Source: Pseudoips prasinana
Lineage: Eukaryota; Arthropoda; Insecta; Lepidoptera; Nolidae
Direction: 5' to 3'
DNA length: 64,000 nt
Assembly (NCBI GenBank): GCA_951640165.1
Contig: OX621243.1
Location: forward strand, 2,294,001-2,358,000
The position numbers and the translations under genes were made by a program. Below, one piece after another: positions 23,076 through 34,085 of this stretch. The notes under the pieces were generated by a model. It saw only the letters and a list, made by a program, of their open reading frames with translations, had not been told where the DNA came from and searched no databases. Positions within the stretch are counted from its first letter, which is position 1. Each line of letters begins with the position of its first letter.

Positions 23076-24926
23076 TTAGCCAACCCCTACGATTTTGCCC
23101 ACCCAGTGGCTTAATATGGGGTTGTCAAACTGCTCTGAAATGGTTCTCAGAATGGTGTTGTGACTACCACGCGTCCGGTGCAGTATTGACGCCACTCTCT
23201 TGCGGATAATCGCATGGAAACCATCCGTATAGGTATCTGCAAACATTTGCGATGCACTACAGTACCTTGGTAGTCCCAGAAACACTCTGAAACCATTATT
23301 GTATTGAACCCGAAGGGCGTTATAAGCTTGGCGAGTATACTTAATCCACAGGCTACAGGTGTAGAAAGATTGACAGTAGGATTTGAAAAGAGTTATCTTC
23401 ACCTGCTTACTACACCGTGCAAACCTGCGGGCCAGCATATTTCACCTTACCGCCAACGCCCTTCGTTCCCTTTCAATGTCTTCGTCATCTTTAAGGTCTG
23501 GTGTTATAATATGTCCCAAGTATTTAAAGCTGTTAACTCGCTTAATGGGCGAGCCTTTTAATAATATTTTAGGTATCTCTGTAGGATCATATTTTTTACC
23601 TGCCTTAAATATGAGAAGCTCACTCTTATCACAATTGTATTTGAGACCATGTGAATCTACATATTTTTCACAGGTCTCAATAAGCAGCCTCAAACCGTTA
23701 GGGGATGGCGCCAAAAGAACCATATCGTCGGCGTAGCTAATGTTGCTGACACATGTTCCATTTATGTAGCAACCAACATGTATACTATTAAGCTGTTCAA
23801 GTAACTGATCCATATACAAATTGAAAAGTATTGGAGAAGATAAACCCCCTTGTCTTACCCCACACCTCAAACCATACTCATCAGACAAAGCACTACCCCA
23901 TCTCACCTGATTTATTTGGTGTGTATACCAGTACTTTAAGATCTGCGTACATTCACCAGCTACCTCTGTGCGCTCTAGCTTATCCCAGAGTCTGCCATAA
24001 TTGACCAGATCGAAGGCTTTCGACAGGTCTAGGAAACACGCGTATACTGGTGTTTTTCTCTCTGTGTAATATCGGACAGTATGCTTAAGTCCCAGAATGG
24101 CACTTTCAGTAGAGAGTCCGGCTCTGAAGCCAAACTGTGCACTATGTAGATTAATCTGTTCAGTTAAGTGGGAATTAAGCAAACTATCCAATACTTTCGC
24201 CGTTACTGTTGCTAAAGAGATGGGTCTGTAGTTACCTTTGTCTCCTATATTCCCAGTTTTGTTTTTGACTATGGGAACAACTATAGTTTTTATTAATGAA
24301 TACGGCAGATAGCTGTGTCCCATACATAATGTCAGCAACATCGCCAGCACGCGAAACAAATGAGGGCCGGCAAACCTGAAGTGTTCGATGCTGAGAGCGT
24401 CGTGCCCAGGTGACTTCCCCCTTTGCATTTTGTTCACAACATCAGATATATCCTTAGCACTGAAACTAAGGGTGCGCCTCATACTGCTGGCGGTCTCAAC
24501 ATCGCTCACTCCAAGATCTATCGATAACTCTGACGATACCTTAAAATGTTGTACGAATGAATTTGCTATAGACTTGTGGTCAACCATGCCGTCGACATTC
24601 ACAGGGAGACTGGGCTTCGTATTTAATTTCTTTGTATTTTTCCAAAAACTTTTGAAGTCATTGGCTGCATGATTCATAGCTAGTGTATCCATTTTTAATT
24701 GTTCTTGTCTATTCTGACACCATCTTACTTTCGCTTTAAATACCCGTCTAGCACTGCACATACTTTCATATGTTACACCACTCAGTGGTTTTCCCGCCAA
24801 CTGCCATAGGTGGAATTGAAGCCTAGCCTCTCTGTGAAAATCAGCGACATACTTGTTCCATCCCACTATATAGCCACCCTTCCTACCTTTTTTACGCTGA
24901 TATGTTTTAATTGCTGCATACTCCAA
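23076..24926 (-). pseudogene. LINE reverse transcriptase with internal frameshift
   Basis: The frame 24926-23442 covers the reverse transcriptase fingers and palm: GNYRPISLATVTAKVLDSLL, FGFRAGLSTESA, CFLDLSKAFDLV, GVRQGGLSSPILFNLYMD and the YADD catalytic motif. A break at about 23440 moves the thumb region into the frame 23438-23076 (RRFARCSKQVKITLFKSYC). Motif order and C-terminus fit the CR1/L2 branch of the Jockey superfamily; the exact clade is uncertain. Confidence 0.9.
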
Positions 24927-25764
24927 TTATTTTATTATACATGGTATCTATTACAGCCTTGTGCTTAACATCGGTACACATACAATCAGCACAGTTTCTT
25001 AATTCGGAAGGAAAATCTATATCTCGGAGCCCAGAATGACACAGTTTACTATATTTATTAATTTGCTCATTAGTACGTTCACCCCATTTGACACCGTAGT
25101 GGATGTCAGTGAGGGACGCATTTTCACAACTCTCATTTATTTTACTAATAGTACACTGCACCACGAGCGGAAAATGATCTGACCAATATATACCCTGTTC
25201 TACCCATACTCTATTTACAGAGGAAATGGCAGACTCACTCACAAGGCAGTGATCTAACCATCTTTTGCATCCATGTGCCTCACTCAAAAATGTAAAAGTG
25301 TTCGAGTGTTCACCTAACATCAGGATATCAACACAACTCCAGCATTGTTCTTTACAAAAATGTTGCATCTCTTTATAAAAAAGCTCATTTGGGTGGGCAT
25401 TAAAATCACCCAATATGTAAATAGCCGATACATTATTGTTGTATTCATCTATAATCGAACTTAATTCACTTAAACAGTCTGTAAATTCCACTAAATTGTC
25501 ATTCGTGTTTGTAGGCATATATACACTGAATACAAGTATAGTTCGACTGCCAATATATGCAAGAATACCAGTAATACGTACGTTTTTACAGTCAATTACC
25601 ATCACCGAGCTGAATGCACTACTGCGCCATAGCAGGGCCACGCCTCCAAACGGTCTACCGGTTAGTGGACCGGCAGATAGGTCGACTGCGGATGTCCCAG
25701 TGCCACTAAATTCAGCGTTTATTGTGCCCAGTAAGGGGAGCTCATAGTCTAGCAGCCAGGTTTC
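24907..25764 (-). pseudogene. LINE endonuclease domain, 5' truncated
   Basis: An AP-type endonuclease frame is open from the truncation point (ETWLLDYELPLLG) through FSVYMPTNTN, YILGDFNAHP (catalytic D/N) and WSDHFPLVV (catalytic SDH) to a stop at 24907. About the first 40 residues of the domain are missing. The reverse transcriptase follows in another frame, so at least one frameshift separates them. It is a non-functional copy. Confidence 0.85.
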
Positions 25765-25959
25765 CAGTTATGCCAACCTATGATCAGGCTAGAATAGTAC
25801 AGACGCAACAGTTATTGTATGGCCATTAGATTATTTAATAAGTTACCGGAACCAATAAAACATCTACCACTCACTAATTTCAAAATGCATATTACTCGCT
25901 GGCTTTTGGATGAAATGAAAAATGAAAAAAAATTTTTGAAAATGTTAACTATTTTTTTT

Positions 25960-26098
25960 AAATTTTGACTTTTTTTTGTAAATTTTGACTTTTTTTGAAA
26001 ATTTTGACTTTTTTAAAAATTCTGAATTTTAATTCAATTTTGACTTTATTTTTGAAAATTTTGACTTTTTTGAAAATTATGACTATTTTGAAAATATT
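25960..26098 (+). repeat. Degenerate short tandem repeat
   Basis: TTTTGACTTTTTTT/GAAAA-type units of 15-25 bases follow the broken Jockey-like element. Probably an expanded LINE tail or 3' UTR. Confidence 0.55.
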
Positions 26099-26099
26099 T

Positions 26100-26590
26100 A
26101 CGTCACATATTTTTTGAGTTACTCACAACAATCCCTTTCATTTGATACCCATATTGTAGTAGAGCATCAAAAATAACTATTCCGCCATCTTGGATTTTCC
26201 GCCATATTGAATTTAGAATAACGTCACATATTTTTTCGAGTTACTGTCAACAATACCTTTCATTTGATACCCATATTGTAGTAGAGCATCAAAAATAACT
26301 ATTCCGCCATCTTGGATTTTCCGCCATATTGGGTTTAGAATAACGTCACATATTTTTTCGAGTTACTGTCAACAATACCTTTCATTTGATACCCATATTG
26401 TAGAAGTGCATAAAAAATCACTATTCCGCCATCTTGGATGGTCCGCCATGTTGGATTTAGAATAACGTCACATATTTTTTCGAGTTACTGTCAACAATCC
26501 CTTTCATTTGATACCCATATTGTAGAAGTGCATAAAAAATCACTATTCCGCCATCTTGGATGGTCCGCCATGTTGGATTTAGGATGACGT
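26100..26590 (+). repeat. 122-bp tandem repeat, four copies
   Basis: ACGTCACAT recurs at 26100, 26221, 26343, 26465 and 26587. Each unit carries CATTTGATACCCATATTGTA and ATTCCGCCATCTTGGAT. Copies 1-2 and 3-4 pair by shared variants (TAGAGCATCA versus AGTGCATAAA). Confidence 0.85.
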
Positions 26591-26723
26591 CACATGATTT
26601 ATCATGAATTGTCATCCAAACTAACCGTGTATACAAAATTTCAGCTCAATCGGCTGAAAATATCTGCTTCAAAATTGAGTTGCAAGATTCCACCCGAACA
26701 TACATACATTGCAAGTTAAATAA

Positions 26724-27268
26724 AAGCTTTTAAAAATAAGTCGGGTTTTCCTTCTATAACTCCAGAACGCACGAACCGAATTCCACGGTTTTGCATTCGT
26801 TGGAAAGGTCTCGGGCTCCGTGAGGTTTATAGCAAAGAAAATTTATAAAATTTAACGCGGGTAACACCGCGGGGCACAGCTAGTCTACTATATAAAAATA
26901 AGTCGGGTTTTCCTTCCTGACGCTATAACTCCAGAACGCACGAACCGAATTCCACGGTTTTGCATTCGTTGGAAAGGTCTCGGGCTCCGTGAGGTTTATA
27001 GCAAAGAAAATTTATAAAATTTAACGCCGGTAACACTGCGGGGCACAGCTGTGCCCCGCAGTGTTACTTCGACTTATTTTTATATAGTAGACTAGCTAGT
27101 CTACTATATAAAAATAAGTCGGGTTTTCCTTCCTGACGCTATAACTCCAGAACGCACGAACCGATTTCCACGGTTTTGCATTCGTTGGAAGAGTCTCGGG
27201 CTCCGTGAGGTTTATAGCAAAGAAAATTTATAAAATTTAACGCGGGTAACACCGCGGGGCACAGCTAG
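26724..27268 (+). mobile_element. Head-to-tail array of mini-Helitrons
   Basis: Copy 1 (diverged start) ends CTAG at 26880-26883. Copy 2 begins at 26884 with TCTACTATATAAAAATAAGT and ends at 27050. A tiny inverted copy fills 27047-27095. Copy 3 spans 27100-27268. Copies 1 and 3 share the 3' hairpin CGCGGGTAACACCGCG (copy 2 is mutated in it: CGCCGGTAACACTGCG). Confidence 0.78.
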
Positions 27269-28134
27269 TAACTTATAAAAGTAAAAATACTAGAAATAAA
27301 ATAAAGTAAAAAAGAAAAGTAAAACAAGACAAAGCAAGTACAAATTAAAAAATAGCAAACAATCAAACAGACTATGAAGCTCAATTAACAAAAGACTAAT
27401 TAAAAGAGAAACAAAAACTAAAAAAAGACAAGTAAAAAAACAGCGTAACGTTAGATATTTTGTGAGTATTATGATAGAGTGAGTGTATGTATTAGGGTGA
27501 AAGATTTTTGTGTGAGCGTAAGTATAGTGTAATGGGCTTTAGGGCAGATACAGCAAATATAAATGTATATTACTGGAGTCTTTGGAGATATCGCACGGTC
27601 TCCTACGATGCAGCCTGTGTACTGGCCGGATCCCCATTGTACGCCGGATGTATTCTGGACAGTGTATTTATCAGTTGTAGCCTGGAGTCAGGAAATTTGC
27701 AGTGTTTGCCGCGTGCCTCGGATAGCACGTGAAGTTGGCGGATCTGACTTGATACACTCATATGTTGGTGCCCACATTTCTGATCTAAAATAAGACCCGC
27801 ATAAATATATAATCTCTATTAAATCTGATGGCACGACTAACGGAATATATTATTGTAAGGCAAACGATAGAACGCCCTCTACGCCATTCTCTCGAAATAA
27901 AACTAAAACGAACTTGACGTTGCGTCTGCGCAGTTGTACTAGCTTTCTCAACACCAATCAATTCTAACGTATCTAACTAGGTGGCGTTTGCTTAGCTTAT
28001 CGTAAAAACATTCAAGATATTATGGGGATATTATATTTAGTTAAATAAATGGTTTTAAAGTAACGTAACCTAATCTAACTGTCAGAATATATATTTATAA
28101 GTGTGTATTTTTATTAGAAGACTGCTCACTACTT

Positions 28135-28746
28135 CACTAGACGGCAGCACTAGACGGCTAGAGGCAAGCGGGGCTTGAACACTAAATAGAACTACAAACC
28201 TTGTAACCTTGCACCATAAGGCATCTCTTAAGGCTTTCCGGTCTATAAGAGATTGGTCAGTTAGAAATGAGATGTTTTAATTCCTGAGCGTATGCTATAT
28301 ATATTTGGAAGGCACCGAATACCGAATGGTTCGAGGGCTATTCCAGCGTAAATAAAACTCTTCTAATTTCATTAAAAGTTATAAATTTCTTAGATATAAC
28401 ATCTAAGAAATTTATAAAGCCTATTATTATAACTTTTTAATTTTTGCTCCTAAGTGATGTTGTTTGTGACATTGTATAAGTTTACAATTTTTTATCACTG
28501 ATCCTTTGGAATGTAATTAGAAGACTTTTATTTACGCTGGAATAGCCCTCGAACCATTCGGTATTCGGTGCCTTCCAAATATATAGCATACGCTCAGGAA
28601 TTAAAACATCTAATTTCTAAGTGACCAATCTCTTATGGACCGGAAAACCTTAAGAGATGCCTTAAGGTGCAAGGTTCCAAGCTTTGTAATTCTATTTAGA
28701 GTTCAAGCCCCGCTTGCCTCTAGCCGTCTAGTGCTGCCGTCTAGTG
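28135..28746. mobile_element. 612-bp foldback element
   Basis: Two arms of over 200 bases are inverted copies of each other, starting CACTAGACGGCAGCACTAGA and ending in its reverse complement. Each arm tip has two direct CACTAGACGG units. A second small inverted repeat (TAAATTTCTTAGAT) sits in the AT-rich centre. No clear target duplication and no protein frame. Confidence 0.78.
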
Positions 28747-29074
28747 GTGCCTTATCTTTTTTCAAAAAAGAAATCAACCTCATCCAAAATAAAATGTTTA
28801 CAAACTATTCTTCTTCTTTGTCGTATAGGCAGTGGCTACTCTGGTTTCGATTCGATGAAATGCCCTCTCCGGATCTAACCCGGAAGAGCGGCCCACGTCG
28901 CGTATTAACGTAGAGCGAAAGTTGCACAAAATATCCCTAAAACGATACGCCCTCTTGCATCTCCCCGCCAGTAACCGACCAGAGTCGAGGTTCGAATCCC
29001 AAAGGGGGATAACATTACAACGAAAAGTGGCATTGATTTATATATATATAGATAGATGTATGTAGTATGTACGA

Positions 29075-29112
<38 letters not shown>

Positions 29113-29113
<1 letters not shown>

Positions 29114-30394
29114 GTCTTTACCTATGAAATTGCCGTTCTGCAGTACTGGCCATTTCAAATCAAAATAATTTTTGTTTGGCTAAGAATTCTAATTTCAAAT
29201 TAATTTTATTTTAAAAACATGGATTCTTTTTTCCAAAAGTAGTCATTTCTTTATTGATTAGTGTTACATTTTCATCGCATTTCAATCTTTTTCGTCATCA
29301 TGGATACGTTAAAAATTCGAGTAATTATGGAATATGAGTACCGTCGTGGCAGCAACGCGGCACAAGCGGCACGCAACATCAACGACGTTTACGGAGCTAA
29401 CACTACAAACCAACGCACCACCTGTTATTGGTTTGCTCGCTTCCGTTCTGGAAATTTCGACCTGAAAAATGAACCTCGCGGTCGTCCGAAGACTTTGGTC
29501 GACAATGACGAATTAAAGGCGGTTGTGGAAGCTGATGATACACAATCTACGGCTGAATTAGCAGCAGCTTTCGACGTTAGCGTCAAAACAATATTGGTCC
29601 ATTTGCGTCAAATTGGCAAGGTAAAAAAGCTTGACAAATGGGTGCCCCACGAACTCAATGATCGCCAGCGCGAAGTACGCGTCGAGACGTGCCTTGCACT
29701 GCTCAACAGACACACAAATGAAGGAATTTTGAACCGCATTGTTACCTGCGATGAAAAATGGATTCTGTTTGATAACCGCAAGCGCTCAGCAAGTTGGTTG
29801 GATCCTGGTTCAGCACCTAAACAATGCCCTAAACGAAAACTTACCCCTAGAAAAGTGATGGTCACTGTTTGGTGGTCTAGCGCCGGTGTGATTCATCACA
29901 GCTTCTTACCAAACGGGGTGAGCATTACTGCAGATGTGTACTGTGAAGAACTGAGCACAATGATGGAGAAGCTGGCGCATCTCCAACCAGCATTGGTCAA
30001 TCGCTCGTCTCCGCTGCTCCTGCACGACAACGCGCGACCTCATACTGCACAGCAGACGGTCTCCAAGTTGCAAGAACTGGGGTTGGAAGCTCTCCGTCAT
30101 CCGCCCTACTCACCAGACCTTGCGCCTACAGACTACTACTTTTTCCAGAATTTGGATAACTTCTTGGCGGGAAAAAAATTCAATACCCGAGAGGCAGTAC
30201 AAAATGCCTTTGAAGAATTTGTTGCCTCCCGTCCAGCTGATTTCTTTAAGAAGGGCATCAATAAACTGCCACTGCGATGGCAAAGATGCATTGATTGCAT
30301 GGGTGATTACTTCGATTAATACAAATAAAAAAATTCATGAAAAAAATTCGTTTAAATTTTTTCATACAAAACGGCAATTTCATAGGTAAAGACC
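29113..30394 (+). mobile_element. Mariner element, cecropia-like, apparently complete
   Basis: A 1282-bp element lies in a (TA)n tract and is flanked by TA on both sides. Its ends are perfect 25-bp inverted repeats starting GGTCTTTACCTATGAAATTG. The length, TA target and end sequence fit cecropia-subfamily mariners as I remember them. One uninterrupted transposase frame lies between the ends, with the usual short untranslated flanks. Confidence 0.93.
29300..30319 (+). CDS. Mariner transposase, intact frame
   Basis: ATG 29300 gives 339 residues, the normal mariner length; an upstream in-frame ATG at 29261 would add 13 residues and is less likely. Visible features are an N-terminal helix-turn-helix region, the WVPHEL linker motif (114-119) and the DD34D catalytic triad: D151 in CDEKW, D243 in HDNARPH and D278 in YSPDLAPTDY, with exactly 34 residues between the last two. 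It would cut and paste the element at TA sites. There is no stop, frameshift or missing catalytic residue, so it may be a recent insertion. Whether it is active is unknown. It lies between host genes A and B and is not part of either. Confidence 0.95.
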   Translation: MDTLKIRVIMEYEYRRGSNAAQAARNINDVYGANTTNQRTTCYWFARFRSGNFDLKNEPRGRPKTLVDNDELKAVVEADDTQSTAELAAAFDVSVKTILVHLRQIGKVKKLDKWVPHELNDRQREVRVETCLALLNRHTNEGILNRIVTCDEKWILFDNRKRSASWLDPGSAPKQCPKRKLTPRKVMVTVWWSSAGVIHHSFLPNGVSITADVYCEELSTMMEKLAHLQPALVNRSSPLLLHDNARPHTAQQTVSKLQELGLEALRHPPYSPDLAPTDYYFFQNLDNFLAGKKFNTREAVQNAFEEFVASRPADFFKKGINKLPLRWQRCIDCMGDYFD

Positions 30395-30474
30395 TATTAT
30401 ATAGTATGTACCTATATTTTATTGGATTATTTAGATCTTTGATGTGACATTGCAACGCTTGCCGAGTACAGCTA

Positions 30475-30655
30475 TCCTACTAATATTATAAATAAGAAAG
30501 TTTGTGAGTATGGATGTTTGTAACTCTTTCACGCAAAAACTACGGAACGGATTTTGGTGAAACTTTGTATGTATATACATCGCTCACATATCCGAATATT
30601 ACATAGGCTATAATTTATAAACTTTAACGCGTGTGAATTTGCGGGGCACACCTAG
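30475..30655 (+). mobile_element. Helitron-like element, family 3
   Basis: TCCTACTAATATTATAAATA to GCGGGGCACACCTAG, 181 bp. It lies 80 bases downstream of the mariner. Confidence 0.65.
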
Positions 30656-30719
30656 TGTTTTATAAACAGTTGAATTATTTAATAACATTATTATGGTTTA
30701 AGAACTAACCACAATAAAA

Positions 30720-31056
30720 TATTCTAATTTCAGGTTTCGTCATAAAATAACAAATTGGTGTCCAAATAAAGAGCTCATTTGGCGGGATTCGAGCTATTCG
30801 CGGTATGCGCCTACATTTGCTTCTAACTACACCGTGAGATACATTTATGCCCACACAATAGACAAACAATTGTTATTGTTAATGAAGAAAGAATATATTA
30901 TAGTAAACTCATATTGCCTGATGTTTTTTTAATAACACATTTGCTTGATTTGATTTCTAATAGCCAATTTTGAACTGATGCAAATTATGTCGGACTTAAT
31001 TGCGAAATATACAGAATAATGAATTTATAATATTCAGGTAATTTTAATATTGTATA
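30720..31056. other. Intergenic, nothing recognised
   Basis: AT-rich DNA between two Helitron-like copies, with no frame or repeat match. Confidence 0.4.
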
Positions 31057-31346
31057 CTAGCTTCTGCCCGCGACTTTGTACGCGGATCCTGTTGCTTATG
31101 CCAGCGACAACGGGGTCTGTTGCCGTTCTGCATCAAGAGTTCAAGTTTCGAAGATGAATTATAGCCTATATGTTACCCAGACTTAATACCTATACAACAA
31201 CAAAAAATTGTTAAAATCCGTCCAGTAGTTTCGAAGATTAGCATGTACAAACAAACAGGCACACAGACAAACCCTACTCAATTTTATTTTTTAAATATTC
31301 AATGTACAGACACAGTTTGTTTACTGTTTTATTATATGTATATAGA
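31057..31346 (-). mobile_element. Helitron-like element, family 4
   Basis: The plus strand begins CTAGCTTCTGCCCGCGACTT and ends ATTATATGTATATAGA, the reversed 5' TC end. Confidence 0.65.
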
Positions 31347-32211
31347 TTGTGGCAAGATTGTCTGTATCCCATAGAGATTGAAAATTACACTACAAAGCGT
31401 ATATGGAAGGCAATAAAACTTGTAATATAATAAGGAAAATAGTAGCCGCCTTACCTTTTCCCTCCAACGAAAGTCCACTGGTTCTTCAGCGATGATAATT
31501 TAACACGGCTATGAAAACACTTACAGCTATAGTTCTACAGAAGATCGCACCACATTCAAATAAATAAAATATATTTTTTATCATATATTAAATTATATGT
31601 CTCGCTTCTGACTCTGATCCACGGAAGCAACGAATGCCCACTTTATACGCGTGGGAATGCAAATTACGGGAAACATTCGGTGTCAATTTGTTAAGTGATT
31701 CGATTACGATATATATAGTCCTTCTTATATATATAGTCCTCCCCTTCGAAATCACTTTTTGTCGCAAGGCCTTTGATGGCTAGCTAGACCGAACCTAGTT
31801 TTAAGCACTCGATCACAACTAGAACGATAAAGTTGGTCTGATATGTTGAAAGTATACGTGTAGGTGGGCTTAGGCTTCTCTTTGCGTATTTGGCGTTTCT
31901 TTCTTATAGCTTGGTGGAGCTTTTCCTCAAAAACATATTATGCTTTTGTGAATAGTAGAGAGCCAAGACGACCTGTGTAAAGCGAGCCTCTCCCAACCTG
32001 TAGGGTCAATAGCGCAAGCGTTCAGATGCCTCTTGAGTACACCTTGTTTCCGCTTATCTTCTGCCATCAGAGTAAAATACTGCTTTTGGTAAACGGCGGT
32101 CTTTCATGCGGAGGACGTGACCACACTTCTTATCTTCTTATCTTTGATGGGGTGTACTTGCGTACAGCACTTCGACCCTTCAGGATCTTTTGTACTATCC
32201 CCCACTGGTTT
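31347..32211. other. Possible 3' UTR of the RNase H LINE remnant
   Basis: No frame. It lies downstream of the minus-strand RNase H remnant, so some may be its 3' UTR, but no tail could be fixed. Confidence 0.35.
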
Positions 32212-32901
32212 TTATTCTATCCCTAAAGCCCTGAATGAAGTCTTCACATAATCCAGTACACTTCTTAGGGGTAGATCCTTGTAGTCTCCTGGTTCTGGAT
32301 ATGCGAGCCCCAGGATGGCCATTCTGTGTCTTTCCAATGCATCGCATTTGCATGTTATATGCAGCATTGTTTCATGTTCTTCCCTGCAGGTCCTGCAGAT
32401 CGGGCTATTCGACAGTCCCAATTTGTGTAGGTGATAGTTGGTGCCATAGTGGAATATCAGTCGTAGCTGGTTCCTGCTGTACTTCCAAAGTTTTTTGGAC
32501 CATCTTTTGTCTACTCCTTTTATGAGTTGCTTTGAGTGTTTTAATTCCTTGATTTTGGTCCACATTTAATTGTGTTTAGCTGTGGATTCAATTATAAGGA
32601 TTGCTCCTATTACATTTGGAGGAATCCCTACGCACGGTTCTGGTCCACAAAATTGACTTTCAGATCCCTTCCTAGCCAGTGCATCTGCTTTTTCGTTGCC
32701 TCCTATTCCTGTATAGCCTGGTACCCATACGAGTTTGACTTTGTTTTTAGTACCAAGTTTGTTCAGAGCCGTGATACAGTTCTGAATTAATTTTGATTCC
32801 ATTTTATGTGACATCAGGGCTTTTAATGTAGCCTGGCTGTCACTGAGTATGTAGATGGTCTGACCTTCAGTCGCCCTATCTATGATCGTCTGGGCGCACA
32901 C
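32212..32901 (-). pseudogene. Non-LTR RNase H and zinc-knuckle remnant
   Basis: Two minus-strand frames meet at 32566. The first (32901-32566) reads YILSDSQATLKAL and WVPGYTGIGGNEKADALARK, the second and later acidic motifs of an RNase H domain. The second (32565-32212) contains CRTCREEHETMLHITCKC, a C-terminal Cys/His motif seen in I- and R1-type elements. A frameshift separates them and the reverse transcriptase is absent, so it is a 5'-truncated dead copy. Confidence 0.8.
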
Positions 32902-33039
32902 GTGACCACACTACCTGAGCACCTGAGAAAGGTAAAGTAATTTAGTCTGAACGGCCCAAAGGTGGTGGGTCGCGGGCACAGTCGCGGGCTATTCGACCGT
33001 AACCAAAAATCGTCTACTTAAAGGTCCGGTGGTAACTTT

Positions 33040-33180
33040 AGTAATTTTTATTATACTTTGTTTATAGTGCACCTACCATATTATCTCCGCATCACCCTAA
33101 GGTTGACTGGGAGAGAACGCCTTTGGCATTAAGTCCGCCTTTGTACATTTTTGTGCAATAAATACAAATAAATAAATAAT
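33040..33180 (+). mobile_element. LINE 3' UTR with AATAAATAAA tail
   Basis: GGTTGACTGGGAGAGAACGC, TAAGTCCGCCTTTGTACATT, then CAATAAATACAAATAAATAA. I recall this as a common lepidopteran LINE end. Confidence 0.5.
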
Positions 33181-33263
33181 TTAAATTAACTAGGATAATC
33201 AAATAGTTAAAGAACTTCAACAATTTAAATATTTACTCTTTTGACATCTTCTTAATTCTTGCT

Positions 33264-33521
33264 TACTTATCTTATGGGCAGTGGTTACCCTGGTGTCAGA
33301 GTTGTTCTAGTCGCCCAGTAGGCCTCTGACATGGCTTAACGACTGTATTTAATGGCTACAACCGGGACCGACAGCTTAATAAGTGCCCTTCGAAGCATGG
33401 ATACGCTTATTAATTAAACCATTTTGGCGGTCAAACTATGGACTGACCGCGAGCCTAGTTGTTTAATCTCGCCAATCACTTGCCATGTCCGGTGAGAGCA
33501 TCTGGCTATGACCTAAAAGCC
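33264..33521 (-). mobile_element. 5S-derived SINE copy
   Basis: In reverse orientation, it starts (plus strand) with ATGGGCAGTGGTTACCC, the tail end, and finishes with the 5S-like head near GATTGGCGAGATTAAACAAC on the minus strand. It is close to full length. Confidence 0.7.
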
Positions 33522-33561
33522 TGGACACATGTTCATAGCCAGTTGACACGGCTTCGGGTAG

Positions 33562-34005
33562 CTTACTCAACAATGTCCCTTTCTTTTCCACTAGCCTGTT
33601 TGTAATCTGTGACGTCAGAGGACTATGTGCACTCTATTTATTGTGCAATGGTCCATTTATGTTGCTTATACTCTTCTTGACAATAACTTGATACGTGCTA
33701 GCTAAATATCATTGCTATAATAAAATAAATTTTATAAATGTTTTCATACAATGTGTACCTAAATATCTATGTTACTAGAAATAATAATGTATACAACTAT
33801 ATTGCTACAAACATGTTCTGACTATTTACAAGCGCTTTTTTAGAGTCTACGTGAATAAAAACCCTTTTTTATTTTTATTTTATTTTATTATTTACTTACT
33901 CAATAATGTCCCTTTCTTATCCACTAGCCTGTTTGTAATCTGTGACGTCAGAGGACTATGCGCACTCTATTTATTGTGCAATAGTCCATTTATGTTCCTT
34001 ATATA
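33562..34005 (+). repeat. 110-bp direct repeats around a 220-bp interspersed repeat
   Basis: CTAGCCTGTTTGTAATCTGT occurs at about 33591 and 33925 in blocks of about 110 bases, 334 apart. The part between (TGACAATAACTTGATACGTG to ATTTACAAGCGC) is a repeat also found at 2575-2815 and 12291-12545. Confidence 0.65.
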
Positions 34006-34085
34006 TTGTTGAGTTGGGTGCATATTTAAAAGAAGACTGGTTTCTATTTAAATTATTTAGATTACTATTTTTTTGGCGGTCAGAG

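Larger units (their letters stand above)
22970..25771 (-). mobile_element. CR1/L2-like non-LTR element inserted in the Jockey-like copy
   Basis: A minus-strand LINE with a (TTA)n tail at 22971-22989 is truncated at its 5' end near 25765, inside the endonuclease domain. AGTTAT flanks it on both sides (22969-22974 and 25766-25771) as a likely target duplication. It carries endonuclease and reverse transcriptase frames described separately. Confidence 0.82.
22432..25960 (+). mobile_element. Jockey-like non-LTR element remnant, split by a second LINE
   Basis: The plus-strand reverse-transcriptase C-terminal part reads LKINLGKTQVVQFN, RFLGFILDKHCSWKQ, then LSYGLMLWGNS and KVQKKCIRAICN up to 22973. 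It resumes at 25772 as RLFNKLPEPIKHLP. It is 5' truncated, contains stops (for example near 25795) and is a dead copy. The gap is filled by a minus-strand element. Confidence 0.8.

Noticed and set aside
28635..28913. Frame in the right arm of the foldback element
   Set aside because: Lies in an inverted repeat with no domain; its counterpart in the left arm is not open.
33562..34005. A small LTR retrotransposon
   Set aside because: The direct repeats do not begin TG or end CA and there is no primer site or coding part between them.
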